26,091 nucleotides of DNA from an uncultured Gammaproteobacteria bacterium (GTDB lineage Bacteria; Pseudomonadota; Gammaproteobacteria; Chromatiales; Chromatiaceae): assembly GCA_937926265.1 (NCBI GenBank), contig CALAZS010000027.1:1-26091 (forward strand), in the 5' to 3' direction. Below, piece by piece: positions 6,569-15,134 of the stretch. Numbering within the stretch: the first letter of the stretch is position 1; the number at the start of each line of letters is the position of its first letter. The position numbers and the translations under genes were made by a program. Below the pieces are notes generated by a model that saw only the letters and a program-made list of their open reading frames with translations, had not been told where the DNA came from and did no database searches.

Positions 6569-9500
6569 TTAAGACTGCTGAACGAGATTCTTACGATTTT
6601 TCATTCGCAGCATAAATCCTTCATATAGTGACAGAATACAGGGAATAACCAACAGGATAAGAAAAGTTGAAAACATCAGGCCAAAAGCAATTGCTGCTGC
6701 CATTGGTATCAGGAACTGGGCCTGCAAAGATGTTTCGAAAAGTAACGGCGTTAATCCACCAATCGTTGTCAGCGACGTTAGAAACACAGCACGCACACGC
6801 TGAACCACAGCTTCTTCGAGTGCCTGCTTTATCTCCATACCATCTTCACGCAGGCGCTTGTAAAAACTCACCAGGATAATCGAGTCATTAACAACAATGC
6901 CGGATAAACCAAAAAAACCGAACAGGGTAAGAATGGTCATATCCAATCCCATCCACCAGTGCCCCATAATCGCACCGATCAAACCGAATGGAATAGCTGT
7001 CATGACAACCAGCGGCCAGCCATAAGAACCGAACACCCAGGCAAGCACGATGTAGATCGTGGTTAAGCCAAGCAAAAGACCGACTTTCATATCTGCAAAG
7101 GTTTCACGCTGACGTGCACTTTGACCTTCAAGCGAGTAACTGAAACCGTACTTGATAGTCAGGTCTCGCAGCGTAGATTCTTCCAGCTGGGTTAAAATTT
7201 CATTCGGGTTATTAATGGCTTTATCCACTTCACCAATAACGGTTACTGCCAACAAACCGTCAACATGTCGCATCACATCGAAGCCCTGCTGGTTCTTCCA
7301 TTTCACTACTGAACTTAAGGCAACACTTTCACCGGTAGGTGAATTGATTTTCATCGAGCCGATCGTTGCCAGGGTAGCCTGCTCATCTCGTGGATACTGC
7401 ACACGCACTTCAACTTCATCCTGACCATCAGTGAATATCTGCACCAGCTGACCGGAAAAAGCGGCTGACATCTGTCTGGCAACTGAAGAATAATTAAAAC
7501 CCAGGGCTTTGCCTTGCGGTGTTAACTCGTAAATCATCTGGTCACGACCATAAGGCAGGTCATCCCTCACCCCGGAAACACCCGGTATTTGCCTCAGCAC
7601 TTCCTGAATTTCAATCGATGCTTTTTTCAACAGGCGCGCATCGATGCCCCATAACCTGATATCAATATCATTACCCGGCGGTCCCGGACGCCTGGCCTCA
7701 ATAGACAGCACATCAAGCCCGGGCACTGAACCGGCCTTGCCTTCCCAGACCCGGATAAACTCGGCATTACGGGTTTCACGCTGATCTGATTCAACCAGTT
7801 CAATATTGATCGAACCAAAGTTGGTACCTTTCTGACGCGAAGTTTCGTTGTAATGCACTACGGCGACTTTCAATATACCCGGCTCAAGTTCCTGCTCTGT
7901 TTCAAGCAGCGCTTTGTATAGATGATCAACATATTCTGCTGATACGTCGGCAGGCGTACCGGCAACAAACCGGGCATCAGCTGATAACTTGGTTGATTCA
8001 GGAGAGGGGAAAAACACGAACGACAAACGACCACCGGCAAGCAGACCAATCACAAAAATCAATAATGCGATCGTAATCGATAAGACAATGGTACGGTTTC
8101 TTAATGACCATCGAATCAGGTTCCTGAACTGGTAGTTTCTGAAATGATCAATATGGCTGTCCAGGCGTTCACGAATCGAATTGGGTTTAGGAGAGGGCAT
8201 ATTATTGAACGCATGACGCAGATGCCCCGGCAATACCGCAAAGCTTTCGATCAATGAAGCAATAATCACCGAGATGATGACCAGTGGAATGGCAAACAGG
8301 ATATTGCCCATCTCACCACCGATCATCATCAGCGGCACAAAGGCTGCAATGGTTGTGATTGATGATGCACTCACTGGCGCCAGCATACGGTGTGCGCCAC
8401 CTTCAGCTGCCTGTAAATGTGACTCGCCCATTTCATGATGGGCCAGCGCATCCTCACCAACAACGATAGCATCGTCAACGATAATGCCGAGCGCCATGAT
8501 TAATGCAAACAGACTCACCATGTTGATACTGCCACCGGCTGCATACATGATCATCAGCGTTGCCATGAAAGACACCGGGATACCAACAGCCACCCAGAAC
8601 GCAACACGTCCATGCATGAAGATATAGAGCACCAGGACCACCAATACCAGACCACCCACACCGTTATTCAACAACAGTGAAATACGCTGTTGCACCAGTG
8701 ACCAGGTTTCGTCGTAAACCTTCAAACTCACACCATCTGGTAAAGCCGGCTCAGTTTCAGCCAGCCACTGTTGCATGGTCGCAGAAGACTCAAGCGTATC
8801 ACCGGAATCAGCACGCTTTAAACGCATTTCAACGGCTGGACTGCCATCCACCATTAATACGGGTGAGTTCTTTAACTCGCGACGCTCGACCGAAGCAATA
8901 TCACCGAGCGTAACATTTTGCCGGCCATCAACCAGCACCGTCATCTGTTTGAACTGCAGTTCATTTCGTCCCTGCTGGATAGCGCGAATATCACGCACGC
9001 TGTCAGCATCACCAATTGAACCTGCCGGCAAATCACGACTCATGCCCGCCACTTTAGTGGCCACCTGGTCAAGCGAAAGCTGGTAGCGTTCCAGTACTTC
9101 CTGAGAGACCTCAATCGCCATTTCTTCTTCAGGCAGGCCAATGATGTCAATCTTGTCGACACCACGATCAAGCAACTGCCTCTCAAACTGTCTCACCAAC
9201 GGTCTTAATTCACCTAATGAACCTGACTCACTTATCAGCAGCAAGCGGGCAATTGGCTCATATCGCAACGTTCGCTGAACAACCGGTTTTTCCGCGTCCT
9301 GCGGCAGGTTACGCAATTCGTTAACCCGCTGGTTTACCTGGTCAACCGCCTCGATCATGTCCGTACCTTCACGAAACTTGAGCGTGACACTGGATACACC
9401 TAGAGAAGAGGTCGAGGTCATTTCATCAAGGTTATCAATATTGCGCAGTACCCTTTCGATAGGGTCGGTCAGCGAGGTTTCAACATCCTCTGCATTGGCA

Positions 9501-9745
9501 CCGGGCCAGATAACCCTGACAGTTGCGTAGTCAAGTTCAAAGTTGGGAAAAAACTGCACGTTAAGACGCAACAGCGCGACAGCCCCAAGCAGCAGCATAA
9601 TAATCATCAGCAGATTGGGCGCCACCGGGTGACGGGCAAAAATCCCAATCAGGCCACGTGACTTGAATTTCTCATGTCTTGGATGAAAGCCTTTATAATC
9701 TTCCGGATGCTCCTCCGGAGTCGGCACATGAGGATAGTCAGACAT
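6569..9745 (-). CDS. RND efflux pump permease subunit (AcrB/HAE1 family)
   Basis: This 1058-residue inner-membrane pump is a member of the AcrB-like resistance-nodulation-division family, which exports drugs or other small molecules with proton antiport. The first membrane helix follows a polar 40-residue N-terminus. NVQFFPNFELDYATVRV and GANAEDVETSLTDPIE open the first porter domain. The TM4 proton-relay pair is present as D424-D425 in GIIVDDAIVVGEDA. In TM10 the segment GIVVNDSIILV (about 949-959) has Val where AcrB carries its relay Lys; this variant occurs in an AcrB-like subgroup. The gene overlaps the adaptor stop by one base (TAATG), showing translational coupling. No outer-membrane channel gene is adjacent, so a TolC-type partner must be encoded elsewhere. 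Substrate unknown. Confidence 0.94.
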   Translation of the reverse strand: MSDYPHVPTPEEHPEDYKGFHPRHEKFKSRGLIGIFARHPVAPNLLMIIMLLLGAVALLRLNVQFFPNFELDYATVRVIWPGANAEDVETSLTDPIERVLRNIDNLDEMTSTSSLGVSSVTLKFREGTDMIEAVDQVNQRVNELRNLPQDAEKPVVQRTLRYEPIARLLLISESGSLGELRPLVRQFERQLLDRGVDKIDIIGLPEEEMAIEVSQEVLERYQLSLDQVATKVAGMSRDLPAGSIGDADSVRDIRAIQQGRNELQFKQMTVLVDGRQNVTLGDIASVERRELKNSPVLMVDGSPAVEMRLKRADSGDTLESSATMQQWLAETEPALPDGVSLKVYDETWSLVQQRISLLLNNGVGGLVLVVLVLYIFMHGRVAFWVAVGIPVSFMATLMIMYAAGGSINMVSLFALIMALGIIVDDAIVVGEDALAHHEMGESHLQAAEGGAHRMLAPVSASSITTIAAFVPLMMIGGEMGNILFAIPLVIISVIIASLIESFAVLPGHLRHAFNNMPSPKPNSIRERLDSHIDHFRNYQFRNLIRWSLRNRTIVLSITIALLIFVIGLLAGGRLSFVFFPSPESTKLSADARFVAGTPADVSAEYVDHLYKALLETEQELEPGILKVAVVHYNETSRQKGTNFGSINIELVESDQRETRNAEFIRVWEGKAGSVPGLDVLSIEARRPGPPGNDIDIRLWGIDARLLKKASIEIQEVLRQIPGVSGVRDDLPYGRDQMIYELTPQGKALGFNYSSVARQMSAAFSGQLVQIFTDGQDEVEVRVQYPRDEQATLATIGSMKINSPTGESVALSSVVKWKNQQGFDVMRHVDGLLAVTVIGEVDKAINNPNEILTQLEESTLRDLTIKYGFSYSLEGQSARQRETFADMKVGLLLGLTTIYIVLAWVFGSYGWPLVVMTAIPFGLIGAIMGHWWMGLDMTILTLFGFFGLSGIVVNDSIILVSFYKRLREDGMEIKQALEEAVVQRVRAVFLTSLTTIGGLTPLLFETSLQAQFLIPMAAAIAFGLMFSTFLILLVIPCILSLYEGFMLRMKNRKNLVQQS

Positions 9746-11010
9746 TATTGGGCTTCATCCAGGATCGTCACTTTCAGGCCGGTGATCGCATTGGGCAAAT
9801 GCGTGGTGGCAATCACCGCACCGTCTTTGATCTCACCTTTTAACATGGCCCAGGGCTGGCCATCGACCAGGGTGTCACCGACCAGTTCAACCCTGGTCGA
9901 CTGTAATTCATCGTTCTCAACCAGGTAGACCCGGTCCGAGCCATAGATAGCAGAGTAAGGCACTGCAAATGCCTGTTCAATTTTTCTACCGAGCAGTTTG
10001 ACTTTTAACAGGTCTCCGGGCCTTAGCATGGATAACGCTTCGGGAATATCAAAGAAAGCATCAACCCCACTGGTCTGCGCCTGTCCATCAAGACGCAGTA
10101 AAGGCATTTCGTAGGTTTGATTGTTAAAAATGAATTGTGCCTTGAGCGTTTCACCGGCATGCATTGCCTGGTAAATCATTGCTGTCTGTGCAACCGGCAC
10201 CTGCGCCCTGAGCTCCAGGCTATCAAGATCATAATAAGAAATCATTGGTGCATTGATGTTAACCCGGTCGCCCTGTGAGACATGCACATCAGTGATACGT
10301 CCGTCGTAAGGGGCATGCACAATACCTCGTTGACGGTTAATTTCTGCCTGTTGCAGGTTGACCCTGGCCTTATCCAGCCTGGCCTTTAACTGTTCAACCT
10401 TAACCTTGTTTTCCTGAACCGAAAGTTCGGCACCAACAACCGAGAACTCCTGGCGTGTGAGTGCCTCTTTGGACTGATCCAGTAGTGCCTGGGACAGCAG
10501 TTTTTTGTTAATCAGTTCCGTGTTGCGTTTCACATCCTGCTGCTTGATTTTCAGCACTTCCTGCTCATGCTCAAGCTTTTTTAAATTCGCCTGGTAGTTG
10601 AGGCCCTGCAAATTAAGCTGGGCTTCGGTATCAGCCACATCAGCCTTGGCTGCCTGGTAGGGCAATTCAATATCAGCGGTTGCCAGCTGCACCAGCAACT
10701 GGTCCCTGGTGACCTCGTCGCCTTCATTCACCGGCACTGATTCAATCACACCGGCAACAGGTGAAGCCGCAGTAACCAGTGAGTTTGATTCAACTGTGCC
10801 ATAGAGTGTAAACACCGGTGACAGGCTCTCGAGTTTTACCGACATGGTTTTAATCGGCCAGACTTTCTGTTTGACCTCAACACCCGGCTGCTGAGGTTTT
10901 GTGTTTTTTAGAAAGACAAATATCAAAACAGCGAGCAGGATAATGCCAAAACCGATAAGTTTTTGCTTATCCAGAAATCTCCTGGTTGATTGTTTTAATT
11001 GTTCATTCAT
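9745..11010 (-). CDS. RND efflux periplasmic adaptor subunit (HlyD/AcrA-like)
   Basis: This 421-residue membrane fusion protein joins the RND permease to an outer-membrane channel. It has a single N-terminal membrane anchor (about residues 19-36, GFGIILLAVLIFVFL) and no lipobox Cys. The split lipoyl domain (PVAGVIESVPVNEGDEV near residue 80, and HAPYDGRITDVHVSQGDRVN further on) flanks a long alpha-helical hairpin rich in Gln, Lys and Glu (about 115-225). Beta-barrel and membrane-proximal domains follow. It is first in a two-gene operon with the permease. The ATG at 11010 lacks a clear ribosome site. It is divergent from the LysR gene, and the control region between them holds inverted repeats. 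Confidence 0.93.
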   Translation of the reverse strand: MNEQLKQSTRRFLDKQKLIGFGIILLAVLIFVFLKNTKPQQPGVEVKQKVWPIKTMSVKLESLSPVFTLYGTVESNSLVTAASPVAGVIESVPVNEGDEVTRDQLLVQLATADIELPYQAAKADVADTEAQLNLQGLNYQANLKKLEHEQEVLKIKQQDVKRNTELINKKLLSQALLDQSKEALTRQEFSVVGAELSVQENKVKVEQLKARLDKARVNLQQAEINRQRGIVHAPYDGRITDVHVSQGDRVNINAPMISYYDLDSLELRAQVPVAQTAMIYQAMHAGETLKAQFIFNNQTYEMPLLRLDGQAQTSGVDAFFDIPEALSMLRPGDLLKVKLLGRKIEQAFAVPYSAIYGSDRVYLVENDELQSTRVELVGDTLVDGQPWAMLKGEIKDGAVIATTHLPNAITGLKVTILDEAQ

Positions 11011-11183
11011 GCAATGAAATCGCTATAGGTTATTTGCCAGTAATTTTAAATGGCTTTTTGATAAAGACTGGTTTTCTCATCCGTATTTATTAACGAACAT
11101 TGTACACAGATGATGAGCTGATTAATCCCACTATCATCACGTCAAATCCACTAAACCAACCAGGCTTTAAAACACATGACATT

Positions 11184-11208
11184 GGACTCCCGCTTTCGCG
11201 GCAGTAAC
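11184..11208. repeat. Degenerate dRS3-like dispersed palindrome
   Basis: The core CCCGCTTTCGCGG (11189-11201) and its flanks match, at about 21 of 25 positions, the common proteobacterial dispersed repeat with core TTCCCGCTTTCGCGGGAA (Neisserial dRS3-like). Mismatches on the right arm have broken the outer part of the palindrome, leaving CCGC-TTTC-GCGG. It therefore looks like a decayed copy of a genome-wide repeat. Confidence 0.5.
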
Positions 11209-11214
11209 CGGGCA

Positions 11215-11245
11215 TCATAATTGACACATGTTTTAGTAATTATGA
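11215..11245. promoter_or_regulatory. Candidate operator: TCATAATT-N15-AATTATGA
   Basis: Perfect 8-base inverted arms (11215-11222 and 11238-11245) enclose 15 bases that include part of a TTGACA hexamer (11221-11226). Interrupted dyads with AT-rich arms between a LysR gene and a divergent operon are typical of LysR-type regulator sites. Whether this LysR controls the efflux operon is an inference from position. Confidence 0.4.
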
Positions 11246-11302
11246 CAGTCAGGAATACACACAACCCTAGTATTTAACATTACAATAGACTATTTTTAAA
11301 TC

Positions 11303-11317
11303 ATTTATTCAATAAAT
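11303..11317. repeat. 15-bp palindrome close to the LysR start
   Basis: ATTTATT-C-AATAAAT is a perfect inverted repeat centred 38 bases before the LysR start codon. It is a plausible autoregulatory site or a leader hairpin. Its AT content makes chance occurrence more likely than for a GC-containing dyad. Confidence 0.35.
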
Positions 11318-11347
11318 AATAATAGCTACGAAAACTCTGGAAACCCT

Positions 11348-12274
11348 ATGGCAAAAAAAACCAGCACGGTGTTTTACAAACAAAACCGTCTAAAACAACT
11401 ACGTGCCTTTTGCATGGCCGCCAAAACCGGCAGCATTTCGCAGGCCGCCGAAGCCCTGTTTCAAAGCCAGCCTACCGTGACCCTGCAGATTCAGGCTCTT
11501 GAAAGAGAACTCAAGATCACGGTATTTGAACGACGTGGACCGCAAATTTCCTTAACCCCCGAAGGAGCGGTTCTGTTACAGGTTGCCCAGCCACTGGTTG
11601 ATGGCATCGATGGACTGGAACAAAATTTCCACGCCCACTTTGGCCGGCTCGACCGCGGTGAACTTAATATCGCGGCAGGTGAATCCACACTGCTTTACAT
11701 CATGCCGGAATTTATCAAACGCTTTACTGAGGCCTACCCGGGCATTCAGATCAAACTGCACAATGTAACCGGCCGGGACGGCATGGCCATGTTGCGATCT
11801 GATGAAGCGGACCTGGCAATCGGTTCAATGCTCGATATACCTGACGATATCATTTACCGGCCCTCTATTTTCTATAGCTCAACGCTGATTACACCGACAA
11901 AACACCCCTTGTCCAAAAAGAAAAAAATCACCCTGGATGACATCAGCCCCTATGGACTGATCCTGCCGCCTCGCCACCTCGCTACCTGGCGCATGCTTGA
12001 AATGGTGTTTGAACAGCATGGCTCCAGGTTCCAGGTGTCACTGGAAGCCGGCGGCTGGGAGATTATTAAAAAGTATGTCTCGCTTGATATGGGTGTCTCG
12101 ATTGTCACCGGTGTTTGTTTAAGCGATGAAGATGAATTGTTCCAATACCCGCTTGATGAATTCATACCCAAGCGCTCTTATGGGGTCGTGGTACGTCGCG
12201 GCAAATTTTTAAGCCCGCAGACCCAGGCTTTCATTGATATGATCGATCCGGCATTTTTTACTGACCGTCCGTAA
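11348..12274 (+). CDS. LysR-family transcriptional regulator (CysB-like)
   Basis: A 308-residue LysR-type regulator. The winged helix-turn-helix (about residues 14-75) shows LKQLRAFCMAAKTGSISQAA, SQPTVTLQIQALEREL and VFERRGPQISLTPEG. The effector-binding domain begins near residue 100 (GELNIAAGESTLLYIMPEFI) with the CysB/CbbR-like layout and ends with an aromatic-rich tail. A weak GGAA ribosome tract precedes the ATG. It is divergent from the efflux operon and followed after 44 bases by the unknown 301-residue gene, so either could be its target. Its own upstream region carries two dyads. The effector is unknown, and resemblance to CysB alone does not establish a sulfur role. Confidence 0.9.
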   Translation: MAKKTSTVFYKQNRLKQLRAFCMAAKTGSISQAAEALFQSQPTVTLQIQALERELKITVFERRGPQISLTPEGAVLLQVAQPLVDGIDGLEQNFHAHFGRLDRGELNIAAGESTLLYIMPEFIKRFTEAYPGIQIKLHNVTGRDGMAMLRSDEADLAIGSMLDIPDDIIYRPSIFYSSTLITPTKHPLSKKKKITLDDISPYGLILPPRHLATWRMLEMVFEQHGSRFQVSLEAGGWEIIKKYVSLDMGVSIVTGVCLSDEDELFQYPLDEFIPKRSYGVVVRRGKFLSPQTQAFIDMIDPAFFTDRP

Positions 12275-12318
12275 AACTTTTCGCTATCATAACTGGTAAA
12301 CCTTACGGGTAAGCAGTT

Positions 12319-13224
12319 ATGAACAAGCCAATAGAAAACGGAACAAATCTGGAAAATGGAACACGCCGGGTTATTGATGGCCTGGATAAAATCTACTTTG
12401 ATGGTTACTGGATACGTTATTACGAACCACCAACGGATAACCTCAAGGCCAAGAAACGCCTGATCCAGTCGCTTACCTGGCGCCTGTTCAACCACATGGA
12501 ACATAACATCAATATTCCAGGTCATTTACTCGAAAAGGTACGCCAGGCATACGAGGCTGAAAGCGACCCAAAAAAGAAACGGGTTAAAGGCGCAATGGTA
12601 GCAGGTGCCCTGTTCAACCGGGCAGCGGGAATTTTTAATCACCTGGTGGGCCTTGAAGAAACTGGTATCACCATCTCCCCGCAAAACGAGCTGATGCGCA
12701 GCCTTGGTTCCTACCTGCAGGAAGCCCTGGAAATGGGCAAAATGGTCAAGCACCGTAATGGCGATGAAGGTATCGATGAACTTTGGGGTGAACCGTTTAA
12801 AGCCTTTGTGATGACAATTCCCGACTTCTATCAAAGCCGTTACATCAAGATCGCCATGACCATGAAAAACATCGATGACCTGACCTCACACATGATCGAA
12901 TGCTTTGGTAATGATGAACTCATGGTGCAACGCATAGAAAAGCTAGGCAAAGCGGCAAAACTTAAATGCGAAACACTCAGGACAGATGAAGATAACTTTG
13001 ATGTCTGGTCTGAATTTGTTGTTGCCGGTGAGGAAATTACCGATCATTTACCTGACAATAATACTGAATATGACAAGGACAATTCCATTCAGGCATTAGA
13101 CGCGCGTCATCTCTTAAAAGCCGGTGTGCGGCTGATTTCATTCATAACACGTGCGCGTATTCCGATGCCACAAAGTACAGAAAATTTTATTGATGAATGC
13201 AGACTGTACAGCCAAAGAAACTAG
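12319..13224 (+). CDS. Protein of unknown function (301 residues)
   Basis: I do not recognise this protein. It is soluble, without a signal peptide or membrane segment, and looks mostly alpha-helical. The N-terminus has an aromatic patch (DKIYFDGYWIRYYEPP, about residues 24-39) followed by LIQSLTWRLFNHMEHNIN. A lysine-rich linker (SDPKKKRVKGAM) is near residue 87, and a second aromatic segment (IPDFYQSRYIKIAM) near 170. Three cysteines are scattered and form no motif. Codon use resembles its neighbours and the frame is intact, so it is a real gene. It lies 44 bases after the LysR gene on the same strand and is convergent with rraA, their stop codons four bases apart. The short gap and shared strand suggest co-transcription with the regulator. 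Confidence 0.8.
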   Translation: MNKPIENGTNLENGTRRVIDGLDKIYFDGYWIRYYEPPTDNLKAKKRLIQSLTWRLFNHMEHNINIPGHLLEKVRQAYEAESDPKKKRVKGAMVAGALFNRAAGIFNHLVGLEETGITISPQNELMRSLGSYLQEALEMGKMVKHRNGDEGIDELWGEPFKAFVMTIPDFYQSRYIKIAMTMKNIDDLTSHMIECFGNDELMVQRIEKLGKAAKLKCETLRTDEDNFDVWSEFVVAGEEITDHLPDNNTEYDKDNSIQALDARHLLKAGVRLISFITRARIPMPQSTENFIDECRLYSQRN

Positions 13225-13228
13225 TTAA

Positions 13229-13711
13229 CTAAAGCGTCAACGCTGTTTCACTCACGACAACACCATCCCTGTCTGCATAAAGGTATTGCCCCGGTTTAAA
13301 ATCAACACCGGCAATCCTGACAGGTACATCCGGTTCACCCAAACCCTTTTTTTCACTCTTGGCAGGCAAGGTCGCCAATGCTTTAACGCCCAGCGGCATA
13401 GCTGATATTTCCTCAGCATCCCGAATACAGCCAAACATCACGACACCCGACCAGCCGTTATCAACAGCCTTTTGTGCCAGAAGGTCACCAAGCATGGCAC
13501 AGCGCAGTGAACCACCGGCATCAACCACCAACACATCACCATCGACTTTTTCACCCAGCATTTCACGTACCAGGGAATTATCTTCAAAACATTTCAGGGT
13601 GCGTACTTTACCGTTGAAGCTGATGTTGCCGCCATAGTCTGAAAACAATGGCTCACAAATGGACAGGGCGTTTTCATACTTGTCATAAAGATCAGCGGTT
13701 TTATATTTCAA
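13229..13711 (-). CDS. rraA: RraA-family protein
   Basis: A 160-residue RraA-fold protein. Close members bind RNase E and inhibit its activity; others of the same fold are 4-hydroxy-4-methyl-2-oxoglutarate or oxaloacetate-acting aldolases. Conserved segments are LVVDAGGSLRCAMLGDLLA near residue 62, GVVMFGCIRDAEEI near 88, and YADRDGVVVSE near the end. The length and the GCIRD motif fit the RraA branch, but RNase E binding cannot be read from sequence. The start is TTG at 13711, supported by a good GGGAGA ribosome site about six bases upstream. It follows aceA on the same strand with a terminator-like hairpin between them, so expression may depend on read-through or its own promoter. Confidence 0.85.
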   Translation of the reverse strand: MKYKTADLYDKYENALSICEPLFSDYGGNISFNGKVRTLKCFEDNSLVREMLGEKVDGDVLVVDAGGSLRCAMLGDLLAQKAVDNGWSGVVMFGCIRDAEEISAMPLGVKALATLPAKSEKKGLGEPDVPVRIAGVDFKPGQYLYADRDGVVVSETALTL

Positions 13712-13730
13712 GTATTTCTCCCTGAGGTTG

Positions 13731-13764
13731 AAAAAAAGCCTTCCCTGGCGCAGCGAAAGAAGCT
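13731..13764 (-). terminator. Probable intrinsic terminator of aceA
   Basis: On the minus strand a bulged stem pairs AGC-TTC (13764-13759) with GAA-(G)-GCT (13743-13737), around a GC-rich loop, and a run of seven T (13737-13731) follows. It begins within a few bases of the aceA stop and ends just before the rraA ribosome site. Stem pairing was judged by eye, so efficiency is uncertain. Confidence 0.45.
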
Positions 13765-13765
13765 A

Positions 13766-15073
13766 TCAGCCAAATTGCGCTTCTTCTGTGGAGCCGCTTA
13801 ATGCAACAACGGATGAACTGCCACCCTGGATAACGGTGGTTACATCATCAAAGTAACCTGCACCCACTTCCTGCTGATGAGATACAAAGGTATAACCTTT
13901 ATCACGGGCAGCAAACTCTTTTTCCTGAACCATTTCAGTGTAATGTTTCATACCTTCACCCTGCGCATAGGCATGAGCAAACTGGAAGGTGTTGTACCAG
14001 TTAACATGAATACCAGCGAGCGTGATGAACTGATACTTGTAACCCAGATCAGAGAGTTCTTCCTGGAATGAAGCTATCTGTGAATCAGACAGGTTTTTCT
14101 TCCAGTTAAACGATGGTGAGCAGTTGTAAGACAATAACTGGTCAGGATATTCAGCATGAATCGCCTGCGCAAATTCACGTGCAAAGCCAATATCCGGCGT
14201 ACCTGTTTCACACCACACCAGGTCAGCATAGGGTGAATAGGCAAGACCACGACTGATCGCCTGCTCCAGGCCATTTTTCACCCTGAAGAAACCTTCAGAA
14301 GAACGCTCACCTGTACAGAATGGCTTGTCATTTTCATCGACATCTGACGTCAACAGGTTCGCAGCTTCTGCATCTGTTCTTGCCAGTACGATAGTTGGCA
14401 CACCCATAACATCAGCTGCAAAACGAGCAGCAATCAGTTTCTGTACTGCTTCAGAAGTTGGTACGAGGACCTTGCCACCCATGTGACCACATTTTTTTAC
14501 GGCAGCAAGCTGGTCTTCAAAGTGAACCCCGGCAGCACCGGCATTGATCATGTTTTTCATAAGTTCAAATGCGTTTAACACGCCACCAAAACCGGCTTCA
14601 GCATCCGCCACGATTGGCAGAAAGTAATCAATGAATTCTTCACTGTTCGAATCAACACCACGGCCCCATTGAATTTCATCAGCACGTTTGAACGTGTTAT
14701 TGATGCGTCGAACCATGGTAGGCACTGAATCATAAGCGTACAGCGACTGGTCAGGGTACATGGTTTCCGAGGTATTGCCATCAGCAGCTACCTGCCAGCC
14801 GGAAAGATAGACAGCCTCAAGACCTGCTTTAGCCTGCTGCATTGCCTGCCCGGCCGAGATCGCGCCAAAGGCATTAACATAACCTTTCTTGGCAGAACCG
14901 TTAACGCGATCCCAAAGTTTTTCAGCACCCATTTTTGCCAAAGTGCACTCAGGCTGCACAGAACCACGCAGACGTACTACGTCGCCGGCACTGTATCCAC
15001 GCTTAACTCCTTTCCAACGCGGATTCTCCGCCCAGTCTTTTTCTAACGCCTTAATCTGTTCTTCTCTAGTCAT
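13766..15073 (-). CDS. aceA: Isocitrate lyase
   Basis: AceA cleaves isocitrate to glyoxylate and succinate, the first step of the glyoxylate shunt. The chosen 435-residue product matches the short bacterial form (about 434). The catalytic loop KKCGHMGG lies near residue 195, with GWQVAADGN and TMYPDQSLY near residue 100 and LLSYNCSPSFNWKKNL in the C-terminal half. An in-frame ATG at 15139 would add 22 residues with no homology to the family. The ATG at 15073 has a GGAGA ribosome site seven bases upstream and begins the conserved MTREEQIKALEKDW sequence. The gene is divergent from malate synthase G, and its leader carries two hairpins. rraA follows on the same strand. Confidence 0.97.
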   Translation of the reverse strand: MTREEQIKALEKDWAENPRWKGVKRGYSAGDVVRLRGSVQPECTLAKMGAEKLWDRVNGSAKKGYVNAFGAISAGQAMQQAKAGLEAVYLSGWQVAADGNTSETMYPDQSLYAYDSVPTMVRRINNTFKRADEIQWGRGVDSNSEEFIDYFLPIVADAEAGFGGVLNAFELMKNMINAGAAGVHFEDQLAAVKKCGHMGGKVLVPTSEAVQKLIAARFAADVMGVPTIVLARTDAEAANLLTSDVDENDKPFCTGERSSEGFFRVKNGLEQAISRGLAYSPYADLVWCETGTPDIGFAREFAQAIHAEYPDQLLSYNCSPSFNWKKNLSDSQIASFQEELSDLGYKYQFITLAGIHVNWYNTFQFAHAYAQGEGMKHYTEMVQEKEFAARDKGYTFVSHQQEVGAGYFDDVTTVIQGGSSSVVALSGSTEEAQFG

Positions 15074-15103
15074 TTCCAGCTCTCCAATGAATGAATTATT
15101 TTT

Positions 15104-15125
15104 TTGCCCTGCTCGATCAGGGCAA
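15104..15125 (-). promoter_or_regulatory. aceA leader hairpin 2 (8-bp perfect stem)
   Basis: TTGCCCTG and CAGGGCAA form a perfect 8-base stem with a 6-base loop. On the aceA strand it lies 31-52 bases before the start codon and is followed by an A-rich stretch, so it is not a terminator in that direction. It could be an operator dyad or an RNA structure controlling ribosome access or stability. Confidence 0.55.
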
Positions 15126-15134
15126 CATAAAAAC

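Larger units (their letters stand above)
11011..11347. other. Divergent intergenic control region (337 bases)
   Basis: This gap separates the efflux operon (minus) from the LysR gene (plus). It contains an 8-base inverted repeat around a TTGACA, a 15-base palindrome near the LysR start and a degenerate dispersed palindrome, each listed separately. The only ATG-initiated frame I noted, 14 codons at 11176-11220, is too short to call. I found no RNA gene. Confidence 0.6.

Noticed and set aside
11176..11220. 14-codon open frame as a possible leader peptide
   Set aside because: It coincides with the degenerate dispersed palindrome, has no ribosome site at normal spacing, and no downstream gene on that strand that it could attenuate at short range.
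13222..13231. Palindrome TAGTTAACTA between two convergent genes
   Set aside because: It is made of the two opposing TAG stop codons plus TTAA, so symmetry is expected and there is no T-run or stem length for a terminator.
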